Assembly (NCBI GenBank): GCA_050015355.1
Contig: JBEKBO010000061.1
Span: 1-26,348, forward strand
DNA from: CAWBRT01 sp050015355
GTDB lineage: Bacteria; Acidobacteriota; Terriglobia; Terriglobales; Acidobacteriaceae
Direction of reading: 5' to 3'
DNA length: 26,348 bases
Made by a program: the position numbers and the translations under genes. This document shows, in pieces, positions 23,596-26,348 of this stretch. The notes beneath the pieces are model-generated. The model ran no database searches, had not been told where the DNA came from, and was given only the letters and a program-made list of their open reading frames with translations. Positions within the stretch are counted from its first letter, which is position 1; each line of letters opens with the position of its first letter.

Positions 23596-24859
23596 TGGAA
23601 ACTCCTTTCGATTTAGAGACCATTAACGTTTCGAACTCCTGCACCACGGCAGAAGAAAACGATTCATCGTTGACGTGCATGGGCAGCAAACGCACGGGAA
23701 CGGAAGGCTTGATCCGGCTTTCCAGCGCCTCGACGAAAGCCTCCACCCCGCCCGGGTTGTAAAGAGCCCGGCCCTCGCAGTTGGGATAACAAAAACCTTT
23801 CAGAGGCACCATGACCACAGTGTTGCCCCGAGCCTGATTTAACTTTCGGGCCATCAGCTCGCCGAGCTTCGCCATCTCCCGTTTGGAAGGCATGACAAAG
23901 GTCATCTCCGGGTTGTGCATCATGGTAGTGCGCTTCTTCCACGCCCGCTTGAGCTCCGAGAAACGTCCTGTGACGATATAATCCGTGCTCCCCGGCACTA
24001 CCACCTGGGGGATGCCCATGCGGGAGGCCGCCTCCAGCCTGTTGGGTCCAGCGGCGTGCTGGCCGCCTGCCAGTTCGTCGATCAGCTCGTGCGTGGTCAG
24101 GTCGATTACCCCGTCGAACCGGCCTTGCAGGATCATCTCTTCCATCGCCCTTCCGCCCACTCCGTTGGGATGGAAGGCAACTGTCTCATAACATCTCTCT
24201 TGCAGCAGCGAAACAATCCGCATGCCAGCGGGCGTGGTGGTGCCATAAATGGTGATGGCAACCTGGCTGCGTCCGGTGGCGGACACTTGGCCTGCCCGGA
24301 GCATGCCGGCAAGCGCGCCTGCGGCATTGCTGAGCATTTGCCTGAGCACGGCATTCAGCCCGAAAAAATCGACCACCGAATGAATCAGGGTGATGTCCGC
24401 GGTGCCGACGTAGGTCTCGAAATAGCGTCTCCCCGAGGCCATCGTCGAAAGCATGATTTTGGGAACGCCCAGAGGAAGGGATCTCATGGCGCTGGTGCCG
24501 ATGATGGTGCCCTGAGCGCCTCCGATGGAGAGAACGCCGTCGATTCTCCCCTCGTCATACAGCGCCTTGGTCAGGGCCACCGCCCCGTTAATCATCGCAT
24601 TGATTGCCTCGCCCTTGTTGCCGGCCTGGATCAGTTCGTCAATCGACCGGCCGTCGGCGAGGGCGACCTCGTGACGGCTGACATCCCCATCTCCCATGGG
24701 AGATGGGAAGATGCCAGTATCCATAATCATGACTTCAAGACCCAGCCGTTCGAGGACGCTCTTCAGGAAGAGCGCCTCCTGACCTTTGGTGTCGAGGGTG
24801 ACGACCAGTAACGCCGTCTGCTTCGTCCTACTCCTTGACGTCATCGCGGTCCAGAACAC
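23570..24859 (-). CDS. UPF0261 (Tm-1-like ATP-binding) protein
   Basis: A protein of about 429 residues matching UPF0261, the Tm-1-like family. Typical patterns are VTLDTKGQEALFLKSVLERL, MIMDTGIF, VLSIGGAQGTIIGTSAMRSL, PLGVPKIMLSTMASG, VGTADITLIHSVVDFFGLNA, and FHPNGVGGRAMEEMILQGRF with DGVIDLTTHELIDELAGG following. GTG at 24859 is preferred because GAAGGG lies about five bases upstream; ATG at 24844 fits family length equally well. In many bacteria this gene pairs with a TIM-barrel hydrolase-like protein, which is absent here. The biochemical role is unknown. It lies between the PanE-like and cyclase genes on the same strand and overlaps the cyclase gene. Confidence 0.9.
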   Translation of the reverse strand: MFWTAMTSRSRTKQTALLVVTLDTKGQEALFLKSVLERLGLEVMIMDTGIFPSPMGDGDVSRHEVALADGRSIDELIQAGNKGEAINAMINGAVALTKALYDEGRIDGVLSIGGAQGTIIGTSAMRSLPLGVPKIMLSTMASGRRYFETYVGTADITLIHSVVDFFGLNAVLRQMLSNAAGALAGMLRAGQVSATGRSQVAITIYGTTTPAGMRIVSLLQERCYETVAFHPNGVGGRAMEEMILQGRFDGVIDLTTHELIDELAGGQHAAGPNRLEAASRMGIPQVVVPGSTDYIVTGRFSELKRAWKKRTTMMHNPEMTFVMPSKREMAKLGELMARKLNQARGNTVVMVPLKGFCYPNCEGRALYNPGGVEAFVEALESRIKPSVPVRLLPMHVNDESFSSAVVQEFETLMVSKSKGVSNAVQGTNH

Positions 24860-24938
24860 CAATTCCCTTCCCCCGTCGTCGACGAGCAGTTGCCAGCTCG
24901 CTCACGGGGCATGGAAGCATTACGTTGTGGCCTCAGCC

Positions 24939-25988
24939 TCAGCCCTTGGCGGCAATGGCTCGTTTGGACGGCACCAAATCCTCCAACTGCTTCAGGTGTT
25001 CGGGCCCAAACGTCAGCTCGCCCTTTTCGATCTGCTCGACAATGCGAGTGATCTCATCGTTGAATGGCGTCGGAATCCCGGCCTCGCGGCCTTTGGCAGC
25101 GACCAACCCGTTCATGTAATGGACTTCCGAAGGCCGCCCCTTCATCATGTCCTGGAGGAAGGAGTTGGTGTGCTTACCGATGTGCCCGCAGAGCGTGACG
25201 AGTATCCGTTTCAGCATTTCGTCGGGAGCCCCCATCATCTCCTCGGCGGTCAGCCCGAAAACCGGCTCGATGCGATAGCCCAAAGCCAGTCCCACGTCCA
25301 GGCACTCTCTACCCAGGGCGATGCCGAGTGGGAAAAGCTTGGGATTCTCCACCACATCCGAATCGGTGCCGCGGAGAATCGCGGCGATCGCGTGCGACAT
25401 GGTGTTGACGATCAGCTTCGACCATTTCGCGCCCCAGATATTCGAGGTAACCTCCGTCTTGCCCGCTGCGCCAAGAATCTTCGCGAGTTCCTGGACGCGC
25501 GGCGTCACCCTGCCATGCATCTCCCCAAGCGCAAACCACGCCTTGGTTGGACCGGTGCGACGCTTCACATTCCCCGGACCAAGAATCTGTGCCGCCAATT
25601 CGACCACGCTGGGCACATCCCTCTGATAGCCGATAATCGGGGCAATCCACTCATCATTGAGGCTGTTCTGCAGGGAAACCAGAACTCCTGTCGGCGCCAA
25701 ATGCGGTTTGATGAACTCCGTCATCCAAACACTGTCGGGCGACTTGGCCGTAAGGAAGACGACATCGAACGGTTTTTTCAGCGACGCCACTTCGCACAGG
25801 TGGAGCGCCCGCACCTTGATATCCAGATCTCCTTCGGGCATGGTAATGTGCAGCCCTTTGGATTTCATCATTTCCACATGCTCGGGCCACTGGTCAATGA
25901 GCCACACGTCATGGCCCGCACGAGTCATGTCGGCTCCCACGCTGCTGCCGATTGCGCCTGTACCCAAAACAGCTATCCGTTTCCCCAT
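24939..25988 (-). CDS. ApbA/PanE-type 2-dehydropantoate 2-reductase family protein
   Basis: A 349-residue NAD(P)-dependent dehydrogenase. The N-terminus has the dinucleotide motif KRIAVLGTGAIGSSVGADMT. The middle carries VSLQNSLNDEWIAP, and the second domain has NIWGAKWSKLIVNTMSHAIA (the catalytic-type Lys) and GRPSEVHYMNGLVAAKGREA, all as in PanE. It is longer than E. coli PanE (303), and the genomic context is catabolic, so a reduction or oxidation of another 2-oxo or hydroxy acid is at least as likely as pantothenate synthesis. The start is ATG at 25988 with AAAGGAG seven bases upstream, not the longer frame from 26024. Confidence 0.9.
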   Translation of the reverse strand: MGKRIAVLGTGAIGSSVGADMTRAGHDVWLIDQWPEHVEMMKSKGLHITMPEGDLDIKVRALHLCEVASLKKPFDVVFLTAKSPDSVWMTEFIKPHLAPTGVLVSLQNSLNDEWIAPIIGYQRDVPSVVELAAQILGPGNVKRRTGPTKAWFALGEMHGRVTPRVQELAKILGAAGKTEVTSNIWGAKWSKLIVNTMSHAIAAILRGTDSDVVENPKLFPLGIALGRECLDVGLALGYRIEPVFGLTAEEMMGAPDEMLKRILVTLCGHIGKHTNSFLQDMMKGRPSEVHYMNGLVAAKGREAGIPTPFNDEITRIVEQIEKGELTFGPEHLKQLEDLVPSKRAIAAKG

Positions 25989-26075
25989 AAACTCTCCTTT
26001 TGTTCCGTTCGAGATCTTCCACATCTACACCACAACTACGCTCCATCGTCAATGCGGGCTCAGAACTGCTTTACC

Positions 26076-26288
26076 TTACTTCTTTGTCACCAGCGGCACA
26101 AGACAGGCCAGAACGAAAAGGACGAATGACGTGTCAATGTATGCTGCTTGGTTTCGAACCCCGCCGAGGTAAGCAAATGGAAAAGCAGCCCAGAACATCC
26201 AAAACGAGATATTCATGAGCAACATGCGGTGCTTTTTACCCCACGGCACTGGATCGGGAAGCTTAGTAGTTGTTGCGTCAGTTGCCAT
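26076..26288 (-). CDS. Small two-helix membrane protein
   Basis: A 70-residue protein with two probable membrane segments (NISFWMFWAAFPFAYLGG and TSFVLFVLACLVPLV) separated by a short loop, with a basic start (WGKKHR). AAAGGAAAG is the ribosome binding site just before the ATG. I do not recognise the family. Its position at the head of the PanE/UPF0261/cyclase cluster and its size fit a small subunit or accessory of a transporter whose gene lies beyond the window edge. That is inference. Confidence 0.6.
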   Translation of the reverse strand: MATDATTTKLPDPVPWGKKHRMLLMNISFWMFWAAFPFAYLGGVRNQAAYIDTSFVLFVLACLVPLVTKK

Positions 26289-26308
26289 TGTCTTTCCTTT
26301 CTCGCTGA

Positions 26309-26348
26309 CTACTGCAAGCCTCTGAACAATATGTAGGCGAACGACCAG
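26309..26348 (-). CDS. Possible C-terminus of an upstream gene (cut by window edge)
   Basis: On the minus strand one frame reads WSFAYILFRGLQ and stops at TAG (26311..26309), 20 bases before the small membrane protein starts. The residues fit the end of a membrane protein, and the spacing fits an operon, but only 12 codons are visible and the other frames are open too. Confidence 0.2.
   Translation of the reverse strand, partial: WSFAYILFRGLQ

Noticed and set aside
24786..26129. Plus-strand open frame of 447 codons
   Set aside because: It is antisense to the PanE-like gene and shows no recognisable motif.

Overview
This window is a GC-rich bacterial chromosome segment. Its closest fit is an acidobacterium of the Terriglobia/Koribacter type. 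I base that on gene content (a prfB with its programmed frameshift next to lnt, stand-alone acidobacterial hypothetical genes, DUF3100 with M20 amidohydrolases), on non-ATG starts (GTG, TTG), and on many palindromic repeats between genes. This assignment is inference from style and content, not from a marker gene. No rRNA, tRNA, CRISPR array or transposase was seen.

Layout. 1-6640 is mostly minus-strand housekeeping: a RibD-type reductase overlapping lnt by 4 bp, then prfB (RF2), an HD-domain (p)ppGpp hydrolase-like protein, a repeat-helical hypothetical protein, a CoA-binding protein and the first codons of one more gene. 6795-8361 holds a convergent pair: a DehI-family protein (+) and a YkgJ-type cysteine-cluster protein (-). 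8540-9935 is an AT-richer accessory island with three tightly packed plus-strand genes: a RelE/Gp49-like toxin, an overlapping long XRE antitoxin and a DUF3467 protein, ended by a UUCG hairpin. 10206-14811 is an AbgA/AbgB-like locus in which two M20 amidohydrolases flank a DUF3100 membrane protein, where E. coli has AbgT. 15186-18267 has a small hypothetical protein, an M67 (JAMM) protease with an unusual active-site Gln, a membrane-anchored phospholipase D-like protein and thiL. 18927-19835 is an M23 LytM-type peptidase behind a long structured leader. 19975-26348 is a catabolic-looking cluster: an MFS transporter, a diaminopropionate ammonia-lyase gene broken by a 1-base frameshift, then (minus strand) a small membrane protein, a PanE/ApbA-type dehydrogenase, a UPF0261 (Tm-1-like) protein and a metal-dependent cyclase.

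The intergenic DNA is unusual in its own right. At least seven places carry a hairpin of the type CCCCGGCAAACGC-loop-GCGTTTGCTGGGG. The stem sequence differs between copies while pairing is kept, and several copies lie in conserved 100-140 bp units. Other palindromes and direct repeats fill most remaining gaps.

Best candidates for something new: the toxin/antitoxin/DUF3467 cassette, which has the gene order of a toxin-antitoxin-chaperone system but a different third gene; the abg-like locus with a DUF3100 transporter; the covarying hairpin family; and the structured leader of the M23 peptidase gene.
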